This document shows, in pieces, positions 43,075 to 52,509 of a stretch of DNA of 64,000 nt. Origin of the DNA: Halosimplex halobium. GTDB lineage: Archaea; Halobacteriota; Halobacteria; Halobacteriales; Haloarculaceae. The stretch lies in NCBI RefSeq assembly GCF_051414055.1, contig NZ_JBLKNX010000015.1, positions 101,116 to 165,115 on the forward strand, read 5' to 3'. The position numbers were made by a program, and so were the translations under genes. Numbering within the stretch: position 1 is the first letter of the stretch; the number at the start of each line of letters is the position of its first letter. The notes below the pieces were generated by a model. It was not told the origin of the DNA. It did not search any database and saw only the letters and a list, made by a program, of their open reading frames with translations.

Positions 43075-44268
43075 TCACTCGTCGGCCGACGGCGGCTCCT
43101 CCCCGTCTCCGGCCAGGGGATCGTCGGCCGGTCGGCCCCCGTCGGACGGTGCTGTCTCCGTTCCCCCGCCGTGACCGTCGACGGGGCCGAGCACGTCCCC
43201 GCCGCCGTCGTCCGGGCGGAACTCGTAGCGCGTCCCGCCGTCGAGGACGACGAACGTCCCCGAGTCGGTGTCCTCGACGACCCGCCGCTCGGAGTCGATG
43301 GCCACGTCGACCAGCCCCGCCAGCGAGTCGACGGTGACGACGCGGTCGTCGCCGGCGGGCGGGACCCGGCCCGTCGAGATCCACTCCGCGAAGGAGTCGC
43401 GGTCGCGGGCCAGTTCCATCGCCGCCCGCGTCTCCGGGTCAACGTCGAGGCGACCTGCCCGGTCGAGGTACGCGACGAGGCCGGCGCCGACGAGCCCGAC
43501 CAGCGCCGCCAGCAGTCCGCCGTAGCGGGCCACCGGATCCGGTTCGACGGGGACGGCGACCCGTTCGGTGACGGGTTCGCGCCGCTGGCCGGCGGTCGTC
43601 GCGCTGACGGCGTAGGAGTCGCCTCGCGGCGTCACTTCGAGCGCGGCGGTTCGGTCGCCGGCGAACTCCTCGCCGGCGACGGTCGTCGACACCGCCGTGT
43701 CGGCGACCAGCCGGACCTGGACCTCCCCGCGCGAGGAGCCGAGCTCCCGGCGCACCCGCTCGGCCAGCTCAGACTGGGCGGTGACGTTGAACTCGTAGGG
43801 GACGGCGAACTCGTCCCCAGGCGACAGCGACGTGGTCCGTTCGGAAGCGACCCGCTCGCTCACTCGCCAGAGGACGCTCTCGCCTTCCCCGACCTCGACG
43901 GCGCGGACGACGAGCCGCAGGTCCGTCCGCACGGTCGCCGGCTCGGCGTCGCCGCTGTGACGGAAGACGTACGAGCCGTTGAGCGTCGGCGTCACCGACG
44001 AGAAGTAGACCGAGCGGTTGCGCAGGACCGCGCCGGCGTCGAACGCGCGGGTGTCCCGCTGGACGACGGCGCCGTGGCGCAGTTCCCCATCCGTGGTCCA
44101 GGTGGCGACCGTCCGCTGTTCGGTCGTCGTGTCCGGCCCGGTGAACGTCTGGGCGGCGACGAAGCCGCCGACGGCGGCGAGGAGGAGACAGACAGCGGTG
44201 ACCGCGGCGACGTTCGACGCGATCCGAAGCCGGAGACGTTGACTCGTCGTGGCGTCGTCGGTCGGCAT
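43075..44268 (-). CDS. DUF5305-like membrane protein of SipW locus
   Basis: The 397-residue protein has an N-terminal hydrophobic segment (about residues 19-40), an extracellular beta-rich domain (about 45-235) with repeated strand patterns, a second helix (about 243-263, GGLLAALVGLVGAGLVAYLD), and an acidic cytoplasmic tail with SFAEWISTGRVP. The overall build matches my memory of DUF5305, which typically accompanies SipW signal peptidases and TasA-like proteins. A TATA-like CTTTTAGTAT lies about 25 bases upstream of the ATG. Its role is probably in making or anchoring the matrix proteins. Confidence 0.7.
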   Translation of the reverse strand: MPTDDATTSQRLRLRIASNVAAVTAVCLLLAAVGGFVAAQTFTGPDTTTEQRTVATWTTDGELRHGAVVQRDTRAFDAGAVLRNRSVYFSSVTPTLNGSYVFRHSGDAEPATVRTDLRLVVRAVEVGEGESVLWRVSERVASERTTSLSPGDEFAVPYEFNVTAQSELAERVRRELGSSRGEVQVRLVADTAVSTTVAGEEFAGDRTAALEVTPRGDSYAVSATTAGQRREPVTERVAVPVEPDPVARYGGLLAALVGLVGAGLVAYLDRAGRLDVDPETRAAMELARDRDSFAEWISTGRVPPAGDDRVVTVDSLAGLVDVAIDSERRVVEDTDSGTFVVLDGGTRYEFRPDDGGGDVLGPVDGHGGGTETAPSDGGRPADDPLAGDGEEPPSADE

Positions 44269-44289
44269 TGGTCATCGACTTGTCTCCAG

Positions 44290-44299
44290 ATACTAAAAG
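44290..44299 (-). promoter_or_regulatory. TATA element of DUF5305-like gene
   Basis: Minus-strand CTTTTAGTAT lies about 22-31 bases before the ATG at 44268, the usual spacing of leaderless haloarchaeal promoters. Confidence 0.55.
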
Positions 44300-44376
44300 A
44301 GTCCGTGGTGGGGGTTCAGGTCTTTCCACAGCGCTCGGCCGCGATCGCAGGCACCGTCTCGGTCGCTAGCTGCTCG

Positions 44377-45477
44377 TCAACACTGCACGTCGGATACGCC
44401 TTCCGAGATGTCCTCTTCGGATACATTCGATCCCGATGCGTACACATCACCGTTCGCGACGACCGACTGGGCATCGGAGTTTTGCTCCATCGTGACCGAC
44501 CCGGATTTCGACTTCACAGAGCCGTTTATGTTCACGTTCTTCCCGACCGTGATGTCTCCGTCGGCGCAAATATTCCCGTTCAGATTACTGATGCCGGAAA
44601 CGGTGACATCACCGCCCGCTTGAATACTGCTGGGTGGGTTGGTCGCACCGGAAACGGTCACGTTGCCGCCGGCGTCGACAGGACCGTTGATCGTCGTATT
44701 CTTTTTTATATCCACGTTTCCGGCGGCGGTGACGCCGTTGACACTCGTGTTCTTGTCTATCGTCACGTTCCCGCCCGAATCAATGGTTCCGTTGACGCTG
44801 GTGTTCTTCTGAACCTCCACGTCTCCACCAGAAGTGATGTTCTGGAGCGTCGCCTTCTTTTCGACGGTCACGCTCCCACCGGCGTCGATCGATCCGTTGA
44901 CGTTCGATTTTTTTGTCACGATCACGTCGCCGGATACTTCGACATCTCCCTCGTCATCGCCCACTACTGTTCGAGTACCGTTTCCGTTCCCATTACCGTT
45001 GCCGGGGCAGCTGCGGGAGATGTCAAACGAGTACGAGGCGTCGCTCACTTCGACGGTGGATCCCTCCGCAGAGGTGACGGTCACCGTGGCGGTCGTCGTG
45101 CCCCCGCCGCTGTTGCCGTCGCACCACGCCGAGTAGGTGGTTGTGCCTCCATTGCCAGACACCGTATCGTCGAACGGAGTTGCCTCTTTGATTCCGGAAC
45201 CGAGGGAGACAGACACGTCGAGCGAGGAGAGTTCCTGGTCAAAATTGTTCCGTATCTCCAGGATATTCGTCTCCTCTTTATTTCCCCGATTTTTGTTGTT
45301 GACCGTATTCCCGAGGTTCTCGATCTCCAGAAACGCCGTCTGTCCGTCCCCCGCTACGTCCACGCTGACGCTCCGGCCGGCCTCGACGGACTCGAACGCC
45401 GACGAGCCCAGTCCCATCGCGAGCGCGCCGCTCCCGATACAGGCCAGTGCCGCTCGCCGCGTCAACTTCTCACCCAT
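44377..45477 (-). CDS. exported SipW-type protein with bactofilin-like beta-helix
   Basis: The 366-residue protein begins with a SipW-type signal region (KLTRRAALACIGSGALAMGL, then SAFESVEAGRSV). Residues about 35-165 are a beta-rich DUF1102-like domain, followed by a Gly/Asn linker (about 155-165). From about 170 to 350 there are ten or more repeats of roughly 19 residues reading like GGNVTIDKNTSVNG and AGGDVTVSGISNLNG, the pattern of bactofilin-type beta-helices. It is probably cut by the SipW-like peptidase encoded at 49207 and displayed outside the cell. GC content is lower than the flanking genes. An alternative ATG at 45501 exists. Confidence 0.75.
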   Translation of the reverse strand: MGEKLTRRAALACIGSGALAMGLGSSAFESVEAGRSVSVDVAGDGQTAFLEIENLGNTVNNKNRGNKEETNILEIRNNFDQELSSLDVSVSLGSGIKEATPFDDTVSGNGGTTTYSAWCDGNSGGGTTTATVTVTSAEGSTVEVSDASYSFDISRSCPGNGNGNGNGTRTVVGDDEGDVEVSGDVIVTKKSNVNGSIDAGGSVTVEKKATLQNITSGGDVEVQKNTSVNGTIDSGGNVTIDKNTSVNGVTAAGNVDIKKNTTINGPVDAGGNVTVSGATNPPSSIQAGGDVTVSGISNLNGNICADGDITVGKNVNINGSVKSKSGSVTMEQNSDAQSVVANGDVYASGSNVSEEDISEGVSDVQC

Positions 45478-45730
45478 GCTATCACCCTGTCGACCGCCCA
45501 CCGCGCGACGGCGTCGGACCCACGACCGACACCGTCCGGGACTTACCCGTCAGTAGAGTAATTGTTAGTTAAATGTTTTTCGTTGCCGGTCGATATCAGA
45601 ATGCCCGATTATCGGGGATATAGACTCTTTCGGGCGTTCTCTCGCTCTGAAGAAGCCTCTCTGAGACACAAGCTATTTATTTGAGAACAATATGGTATAC
45701 AGTAACCGCCATTCAGGTGGGTGTGTGAAA

Positions 45731-46294
45731 ATGAAAATGAATCGACGGCAAGCACTGATCGGTATCGGGTCACTGGCTGTGGGTAGCGGCGCCGCGCTGG
45801 GGAGCGGGGCGTTCACGAGTGTTGAGGCTGACAGGACGGTCACGCTTCAGACTGCGGGTGACGGGTCGGCGTATCTTCAGATGGATGGCGATGGCGAGTA
45901 CGTCACCACCGCAGGAAGTGACAGCACCTTGGGTATTGACTTAGGGAATGTGAACCAGGACGATGGCTTCAACAAAAATGCGATCACCAAGGTCGCTGAG
46001 GTCGTAACAATCACGAACAATTCTGGCGACGATAGCGGCATCACTGTCGGCTTCGGTGGTCCGGACAGCCAGACCGGGTCACAGACGGTCACTATTGGAG
46101 ATGGGACCGATCCGGTTGCGGATGTCACGTTCTATATCAACACGAACGGTGGCTACGACGAGAGTACAAACACGCCAACGTTGTCGGCTAACGGTGATAA
46201 AGCTCATCTTGATGTGAAAGTCGACACGTCCACAGTGGACGGTTCTTCAAGTAGCGAGACAGCGACGCTGACTCTGTCGGCAGATACGGTCTGA
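45731..46294 (+). CDS. TasA-like SipW-dependent surface protein (DUF1102-like)
   Basis: The 187-residue protein has a SipW-type signal (MNRRQALIGIGSLAVGSGAA, then GSGAFTSVEADRTV) and a beta-rich domain (ADVTFYINTNGGYDE) of the archaeal DUF1102 group, distant from bacterial TasA. It is likely secreted and assembled into fibres. It is divergent from the bactofilin-like gene; an A/T-rich promoter patch with ctatttatttg lies near 45672. GC is well below the average of the window, suggesting recent acquisition or different selection. Confidence 0.7.
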   Translation: MKMNRRQALIGIGSLAVGSGAALGSGAFTSVEADRTVTLQTAGDGSAYLQMDGDGEYVTTAGSDSTLGIDLGNVNQDDGFNKNAITKVAEVVTITNNSGDDSGITVGFGGPDSQTGSQTVTIGDGTDPVADVTFYINTNGGYDESTNTPTLSANGDKAHLDVKVDTSTVDGSSSSETATLTLSADTV

Positions 46295-46578
46295 CCAGCT
46301 CTGACGGGACTGGGATCGTTCAAACAGACGGCCGGTCGGGAGGGGAAGCGCTCGGATCGACAGATGGTGATACATCAGTGGTGGTATATGCAACGGCCGT
46401 CCGACAATGAATCAGACCGCTAATGCGGGCACGCGACTTTCTGCTATCCACGCAGATCTATCTCGACGGGGGAAGTCCCCATCAGAGATTACAATAAATC
46501 GGCCAGTCAGTGGACATCTTTTACCAGTACCGGACTGGAAACTGATTCCGTGTCGAAACAATCAACGGTGACCTCGCA

Positions 46579-48012
46579 GTGCGCCGCCTGTTGATTGTGT
46601 TCGGTGTTCTCGCGGCGTTAATGGGTGGTGGAGCCGCGACCGGAGCATTCACTGGCGGCGACCAAGCTATCGACGGCGTCTTCCTCGACCCGGCGAACAC
46701 CTCGAACGGCGACGCCTACGCCGAAATAAACGACCAGGGCCAGCTCCGCATCGAACTCACGAACCTGAACGCGCAGGCGACGACGACGGTCGACGACGTG
46801 TTCACGATCTCGTCGACGAACCACCGGAGCCGGGTCTGGATCGAACACGACGCGGGCTCGGACGTGACCTTCTACCGCTCGGACACGGACACCTCGATCG
46901 GGGGCTCCGGCGACCGGGTCGTCCTGGGCGAGAACGAGACGGTTCCCGTCGGACTGCGGATCGACGCCGGGAGCGAATCGGTCGTCCTCACTCAGATCAC
47001 CGTCCACGCGGAGATCAGACCGACGGCCACCGCGAGCCCGACGACCGTCGCGGCCGGTCCCGGACAGTCGACTCCGTCGCCGACGCCGGTCCCGACCGCG
47101 CCGCCGACGACGACCGCGACTCCGACCACGGAGCAACCGACGACCACGGCGGCACCGACGACGGCCGGTCCGACTTCGACCGACGGCGGTTCGACCTCGA
47201 CAGACGACGGTTCGACGCCGACCGACGACGGCGGCTCGACGCCCGATGGGACGGCTGCGCCGCCCGAGACGACGGTGCCACCGACCACCGCACCGCCCAC
47301 GACGGCGCCGCCGACCACGAGTCCGCCGCCGACGACCGCACCGGCCACGACGGCGCCGCCGGACGACGAGTCGCCGACTCCGACGGCGTCGACGCCGACG
47401 ACCGAGCCCGACGAGGGGTCGCCGACCGCCACCGCGCCGCCGGTGACGACTGCGCCCCCAGAGGAAACGCCCGGAACGACGGCCGACCCCGGCGTGACGG
47501 TGTCGACGCCGGACGACGGCGACACGGAGATCGGCGGGCTGTCGCCGGTCCAGCTGGGCGGCGTCGTCGCCGCGCTGGCCGCGCTCGCGCTCGGCCTGTT
47601 CGCCTGGGGGCTGCTCGGCTCCTCGTCGTCGCTCGTCCTCGTCGCCGACGCCGGCGAGGGACTGGAAGTTCGCCCGCAGTCGCTCACCGCCGACTGGTAC
47701 GACACCCGCGAGGACGGCTTCGCGTTCCGGTTCGCCGAGAGCGACCCGTGGGTCGAGGCGACCGGCGACGGGCCCGTGACCTTCGAGGGGGCGGCGACCG
47801 TGACCAACACCGGTTCGGGCGCCGCGCGGGTCACCGTCGCCGACGCCGAGTCGCTCCCCGGGGTCGGCCTCTCCGCCGAGGGCGTCGACCTGACCGGCGA
47901 CGGGCTGGTCCTCGACGCGGGCGAGAGCGCGGACCTGACCCTCGAACTTCCCGCGGACTTCGACCCCGACGGCGAGGTCACCGTCCGGCTCCGCCGGACG
48001 CCGCTCGACTGA
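46579..48012 (+). CDS. DUF1102-like surface protein with Thr/Pro stalk and membrane helix
   Basis: The 477-residue protein has a signal-like N-terminus (RLLIVFGVLAALMGGGAATG), a DUF1102-like domain (about 25-150), then about 160 residues dominated by Thr, Pro, Ala, Asp and Ser (probable O-glycosylated stalk), a membrane helix (about 330-348, GGVVAALAALALGLFAWGLL) and a 125-residue C-terminal domain containing VTNTGSGAARVTVADAE. Starts at GTG 46579. The order suggests an extracellular head on a stalk, with the last domain possibly inside the cell. It lies directly before the rhomboid and signal peptidase genes. Confidence 0.65.
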   Translation: MRRLLIVFGVLAALMGGGAATGAFTGGDQAIDGVFLDPANTSNGDAYAEINDQGQLRIELTNLNAQATTTVDDVFTISSTNHRSRVWIEHDAGSDVTFYRSDTDTSIGGSGDRVVLGENETVPVGLRIDAGSESVVLTQITVHAEIRPTATASPTTVAAGPGQSTPSPTPVPTAPPTTTATPTTEQPTTTAAPTTAGPTSTDGGSTSTDDGSTPTDDGGSTPDGTAAPPETTVPPTTAPPTTAPPTTSPPPTTAPATTAPPDDESPTPTASTPTTEPDEGSPTATAPPVTTAPPEETPGTTADPGVTVSTPDDGDTEIGGLSPVQLGGVVAALAALALGLFAWGLLGSSSSLVLVADAGEGLEVRPQSLTADWYDTREDGFAFRFAESDPWVEATGDGPVTFEGAATVTNTGSGAARVTVADAESLPGVGLSAEGVDLTGDGLVLDAGESADLTLELPADFDPDGEVTVRLRRTPLD

Positions 48013-48170
48013 ACCAATATCATCTCCGATTCTCTCCGGGCTCGATAAAACCTCGAAATGAGGCACTCAAACAGGATTTAGGCCGCATCTACCCGATTAC
48101 TGGATCCCAAATATCGATATTGATATTTTCGACGAGCAGCTTTACAACGGGGGAGTCGAAGAGTCAGTCA

Positions 48171-49142
48171 GTGAACGATTCAGCGTCGGTGCGCCGGTCG
48201 GCCGCCCTGCGATTCCCGGCGGGGTTCGTCGAGCGGACGCGAGCGCTGGACCTGCTGGCGCTGCTGGCGGTCCCGGTCGTGCTGGTGGCGGCCTTCGCGC
48301 TCCCGGAGCCGGTCAGGCGCTCGCTCGCGTTCGAGTACACCGACCCGTCGGCCGTCGCCGCGTTCGCCTCCGCATACGTCCACGTCGGCCCGGCGCACCT
48401 GCTGACCAACGTCGGCGGGTACCTGCTGGTGGTGCCGACGGCGTACCTGCTGAGCGTCGCCAGCGGGCATCGACGGCGCTTCTTCCTCGTGTTCGCGACC
48501 GTCCTCGTCGCCTTCCCGCCGGTGCTGTCGTATCTCAACCTCGCCGCGGTCCGGACGGCGAGCGGCCTGGGCTTCTCCGGTGTCCTGCTGGCGTTCGTCG
48601 GCTACCTCGCCTACGCCGTCGCCGAGCACCTGGCCGTCAACCTCCGGGTCGGCCCGGCCGCGTCGGTCGCCCCGGCGCTGTTCTTCCTCGGGTTCGCGGT
48701 CGCGGCGCCGCTGAGCGTCCAGTCTGTGACCGTCGACCGCGCGACGGTCGCGCTCGGGACGGCCGGGCTCGTCCTCGCGACGCTGCTGTCGGCGCTGCTG
48801 TTCGCGCTGTCGGCCGCCGACGAGACCGACTCGCTGCGCCGCCGGCTGCGGTTCGCGACCGCCCGCCGCGGCTCGTTCGAACTGGCCGTCCTCTCGCTGG
48901 CCCTGTTCGTCGCCGTCCAGTTCGTCGCCTTCCCGCCGCGCCCGACGGCCGGGCCCGGGACCGTCAACCTCTACACCCACCTGCTCGGCTACGCGCTCGG
49001 GTTCATGGTCACCTACGTCAGCGTCCAGGTGTTCGACCGGCTCGACGCCGACCGCCCCGACATCGACCGGCCCGATGTCGACCGGATCGACGCCGCGCGG
49101 TCCGGCGTCGAGAGACCCGACACGGACCGGCTCCCCCGATGA
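48171..49142 (+). CDS. rhomboid-like intramembrane serine protease
   Basis: The 323-residue protein has about six to seven hydrophobic helices and the rhomboid signature: HVGPAHLLTNVGGYLL (H-x4-N of the second helix), GLGFSGVLLAF with the catalytic Ser in a GxSG context, and YTHLLGYALGFM with the catalytic His followed by GxxxG. It is therefore probably active. Its position between surface-protein genes and the SipW-like peptidase suggests that it cleaves one of these proteins, which is an inference. The start at GTG 48171 is the first reasonable one after the preceding gene. Confidence 0.75.
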   Translation: MNDSASVRRSAALRFPAGFVERTRALDLLALLAVPVVLVAAFALPEPVRRSLAFEYTDPSAVAAFASAYVHVGPAHLLTNVGGYLLVVPTAYLLSVASGHRRRFFLVFATVLVAFPPVLSYLNLAAVRTASGLGFSGVLLAFVGYLAYAVAEHLAVNLRVGPAASVAPALFFLGFAVAAPLSVQSVTVDRATVALGTAGLVLATLLSALLFALSAADETDSLRRRLRFATARRGSFELAVLSLALFVAVQFVAFPPRPTAGPGTVNLYTHLLGYALGFMVTYVSVQVFDRLDADRPDIDRPDVDRIDAARSGVERPDTDRLPR

Positions 49143-49206
49143 CCGGGTACCGTCGGAACGGCCGGCCAGTGGCGGCCCAGCGGCGCGACGAGCGGCCGAG
49201 ACGCTT

Positions 49207-50385
49207 ATGTCCGGGCGTTCCCGATCGGTGAGCGTGACGCTCCGGACCTACGCCGCGCGCGCCGTCGAGGTGGCGCTCGTCGTCGCGCTCGTCGCGCTGG
49301 TCGCCGGGGCGGTCGTCGGCCAGCCCGTCCTCCTGAGCTTCGTCGAGACGGGGAGCATGGAGCCGACCCTCGACGCCGGCGACGGGTTCGTCGCCGTGCC
49401 CGCCGTCCTCGCCGGCCCGCCCAGCGAGGGTGATGTCGTCGTCTTCCGGGCCCAAGAACTCCAGGGCGGCGGCCTGACAACCCACCGGATCGTCGACGAG
49501 ACCGACCGCGGATACATCACCCGCGGCGACGCGAACCCGTTCACCGACCAAGACGGCGGCGAGCCGCCCGTGACCGAAGACCGGATCGTCGCCCACGCGC
49601 TACAGGTCGGCGGCCAGGTCGTTGTGATCCCGTATCTCGGGACGGCGATCACGAGCGTTCAGAACGCGATGATCGGGCTCCAGAACGCTATCGCGACCGC
49701 GCTCGGTGTCGACGCGCTGCTCGGTCCACAGGGCGTCGGGCTGGTGCTGTTCGGCGTCGGCATCGCGCTGTTCGGCCTCTCCGCGGTGCTCGGCCGCGTC
49801 GAAGGACCGACCCGCGACCGGCGCCGCGACCGCTCGCGCGGCGGTGCTCTCGACGCGCGGCGCGCGACGCTCCTGTTGCTCGTGGTCGTCCTGTTGCCGG
49901 CCAACGCGGCGATGGTCGTCCCCAGCGGCGTCCACGAGATGACCGTCGACGGCGACACGGTCGCGGCCGCCGAGGGCGTCGACCCCGGCGAGCAGGCCGC
50001 CTGGGAGTACACGGTCCGCAACCGCGGGTTCGTCCCGGTCGTCGTCGTCTTCGAGTCGACGGACCCGACCGTGTCGATCCCGCAGTACCGCCGCGCGCTG
50101 GGCCCCGGCGACACCCGCGAGCTGTCGATCGGCGTCGCGGCGCCGCCGCCCGGCGAGACGCGCACCGGGACGGTCCGCGAGTACCGCTACCTGCTCGTCC
50201 TCCCGCCCGCGGTCATCGAGGCGCTGCACGACGGCGGCCCGCTGCTCGCGTGGACGACGATCAACGCCGTCCTCGCGGGCGCGCTCCTCCTGCTCGTCTC
50301 GAAGACGGTCGGCTTCGGCCGCGTCCGCACCGGCGGAGCCAGCCGGGTCTCGCTGTGGGTCCGCCTGCGGCGCCGGTTCGGGTGA
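49207..50385 (+). CDS. SipW-type signal peptidase I with membrane C-terminus
   Basis: The 392-residue protein carries the SPase I domain (about 15-165) with FVETGSMEPTLDAGDGFVAV around the catalytic Ser, then LTTHRIVDETDRGYITRGDA, the archaeal/ER-type His motif. The rest contains two to three further membrane helices (about 175-200, 215-235 and 365-380) and an extracellular beta region (about 240-350). It is the natural peptidase for the exported proteins of this locus. ATG 49207 fits the first hydrophobic helix. Whether the C-terminal part has its own role is unknown. Confidence 0.85.
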   Translation: MSGRSRSVSVTLRTYAARAVEVALVVALVALVAGAVVGQPVLLSFVETGSMEPTLDAGDGFVAVPAVLAGPPSEGDVVVFRAQELQGGGLTTHRIVDETDRGYITRGDANPFTDQDGGEPPVTEDRIVAHALQVGGQVVVIPYLGTAITSVQNAMIGLQNAIATALGVDALLGPQGVGLVLFGVGIALFGLSAVLGRVEGPTRDRRRDRSRGGALDARRATLLLLVVVLLPANAAMVVPSGVHEMTVDGDTVAAAEGVDPGEQAAWEYTVRNRGFVPVVVVFESTDPTVSIPQYRRALGPGDTRELSIGVAAPPPGETRTGTVREYRYLLVLPPAVIEALHDGGPLLAWTTINAVLAGALLLLVSKTVGFGRVRTGGASRVSLWVRLRRRFG

Positions 50386-50432
50386 GAATTCGGTGATGAG
50401 AGACAGGCGTGGGTCGGGAGTCGCCCGACCGG

Positions 50433-52484
50433 TCAGGCCAGCCACTCGTCGGGCTTGGTGTCGTAGTCGATGTCGTCGGCCGCGAGGTGGTCGACGGCGT
50501 CCCACGGGAGTTCCTCGACGGTGACCTCGTCGCCGTCGTAGCGGATCAGCCGCCCCACCTCCTCGGGCTCCGGTTCGCGATCCCGGCGCTTCGCGACCTC
50601 CACGTCGTGCTCGTCGAACTCCTTGACGATGGTCTTCAGGTTCACCGGCCGGCCCCAGAGTTCGAACACGCGCTTCAGCGTGTCCTTGGCCTGGCCGATG
50701 TCGAGCATGACGCCGTTGTACTGGTGGGCCAGCAGCAGTTCGTTGCGGTTGTTGTAGTTGCCGTCCTCGACGACGACGGTGGGCTTGCCGAAGTTGGTGA
50801 ACTGCAGCATCAGCTTCTTCTTCACGTCGGTGTAGTCCGTCGAGGTGACGCGGTAGTCGCCGGTCGACTGGGTGTACTCGTAGGTGAAGTAGTCGTTCTC
50901 GTCGACGAACTCCTGGGTGAGGAACTCGTCGAGGAAGGTCACGTCGTTGTGGCTCTCGCGGATCTCGCGCATCCGGTCCCAGCCGCGGGCGTGGTCGACG
51001 TTCGCGAGCGCCTCCTCGACGGAGCCGTACCGCGAGTCGTCGAACATGTACCGGGAGACGCGCTCTAACTCCTCCTGGCTCACTCTGGAGATAACCCCGC
51101 GGTTCTGGGGCTTGGTCAGCGAGTAGTGGCGTTCGGCCAGCCCCTCGTAGGTCAGCACCTTCCACGGGTAGGTCTCGGCGTCGATCTCGCCCCCTCTGGC
51201 TGCTTCGAGCGCCTCGGCGTCGACGCGGGGGTCGTCGGGGTCCAGGTCGTCGAGGTGTTCGACCACCGAGGCCACTTCGGGGTCGGGTTCGATCAGGTCC
51301 AGCACCCGCTCGAAGTCGACGGTGTCGTGGAAGTTGCGCCAGGTGATCCCGTCGACCCGGAGCAGGTGCTCGACGACCTCGCGGCGGTTCGTGGTGTTCT
51401 CGACGTACTGCCAGATCTCCAGGCCGAGCTTGTAGGGGTTGAGTCCCGACGAGCCCAGCACCTTCGCCATGTGGTCGGCGTAGAGGACGAACTCGTCGTC
51501 GCCCGCGAAGTTCTCGCCGGTCATCATCGCCGACTCCCAGTAGGCGGCCCACCCCTCGTTCATGACCTTCGTCATCTTCTGGGGGGCGAAGTAGTACGCC
51601 TCCCGGCGGAGCATCTCCAGGACCTCCTTCTGCCAGTCGGCCATCTCGGTGGCCTTCGCGGCGTCGCCGTCGTACTGCATCCCGTGCTTGCGGAGGAACC
51701 CGAGCACGTCCTTCTCCGGTTCGGCCGGGAAGGAGGCGCCGTCCTCGTCGTCGGCCTGGGCCTCCAGCCACTCCTCGCTGAAGACCTGGCCCTTCACCTC
51801 GTCCGAGAGGTCCAGCTCCTCCAGCTGTTCGGACACGTCGGCGGTGTCGTGCTCGTCGATGAGGTCGATCCGGGTGTCGATGGGCTCGTAGGGGACGTGC
51901 TGGTCGATGTTGTCCTCCAGCGTGAGCACGTGGTCGATCCACTTCTCGACCGCCCCGCGGTCGATCTCGGGGTCGGTCATGAACTCCTCGATGGCGTCTG
52001 CGTGACGCGCCAGCATCGCCGCGGCGTTGGGGCTCCGCGTGCGGCGTTCGCCGCCCGCGTCGTCGGCGTCCCCCTGGGACGCCCAGCCCGCGAACATCCC
52101 GAACCACTCGTTGTTCGCGAAGAAGTCCGCGTGGGCCTCGACGTGGGTGATCACGGCCTTCTGGTCGGCCAGGGTGTTCGACTCCTGGAGGAAGGCGTGG
52201 GAGGGGTCGTCGTTGTTGACGATCTCGAAGGCCTTGCCGCCGAGGAACTGCCCCTGTTTCTGCTGGCGGTCGTACTGCATGCCCCACCGCCAGTGGGGGT
52301 AGCGCTGCTGGAACCCGCCGTAGGCGATGAGCTCGTTCATCTCGTCGTAGTCGACGATCCAGTAGTTCACCTCGTAGGGGTCGAGCCCGAGCTTGCGGGC
52401 GAGGTTGCTCGCCTCGTCGACCGGCTCCTCGAGGTCGGCGGCGATACGCTGGGCCTCGATCCGGTCGTCCATCGGGCGGCTCAT
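50433..52484 (-). CDS. SpoVR family protein
   Basis: The 683-residue protein begins LARKLGLDPYEVNYWIVDYD and has IAYGGFQQRYPHWRWGMQYD and FFANNEWFGMFAGWASQGD, all SpoVR/YcgB signatures. Function is unknown; in bacteria it is associated with the PrkA/YeaG kinase and with stationary-phase stress. It lies last in the prkA-prkA-DUF444-spoVR operon on the minus strand, 25 bases after the DUF444 gene. Soluble. Confidence 0.9.
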   Translation of the reverse strand: MSRPMDDRIEAQRIAADLEEPVDEASNLARKLGLDPYEVNYWIVDYDEMNELIAYGGFQQRYPHWRWGMQYDRQQKQGQFLGGKAFEIVNNDDPSHAFLQESNTLADQKAVITHVEAHADFFANNEWFGMFAGWASQGDADDAGGERRTRSPNAAAMLARHADAIEEFMTDPEIDRGAVEKWIDHVLTLEDNIDQHVPYEPIDTRIDLIDEHDTADVSEQLEELDLSDEVKGQVFSEEWLEAQADDEDGASFPAEPEKDVLGFLRKHGMQYDGDAAKATEMADWQKEVLEMLRREAYYFAPQKMTKVMNEGWAAYWESAMMTGENFAGDDEFVLYADHMAKVLGSSGLNPYKLGLEIWQYVENTTNRREVVEHLLRVDGITWRNFHDTVDFERVLDLIEPDPEVASVVEHLDDLDPDDPRVDAEALEAARGGEIDAETYPWKVLTYEGLAERHYSLTKPQNRGVISRVSQEELERVSRYMFDDSRYGSVEEALANVDHARGWDRMREIRESHNDVTFLDEFLTQEFVDENDYFTYEYTQSTGDYRVTSTDYTDVKKKLMLQFTNFGKPTVVVEDGNYNNRNELLLAHQYNGVMLDIGQAKDTLKRVFELWGRPVNLKTIVKEFDEHDVEVAKRRDREPEPEEVGRLIRYDGDEVTVEELPWDAVDHLAADDIDYDTKPDEWLA

Positions 52485-52509
52485 GGTCGGTCCTCCGTGG
52501 TCGGGCAGT

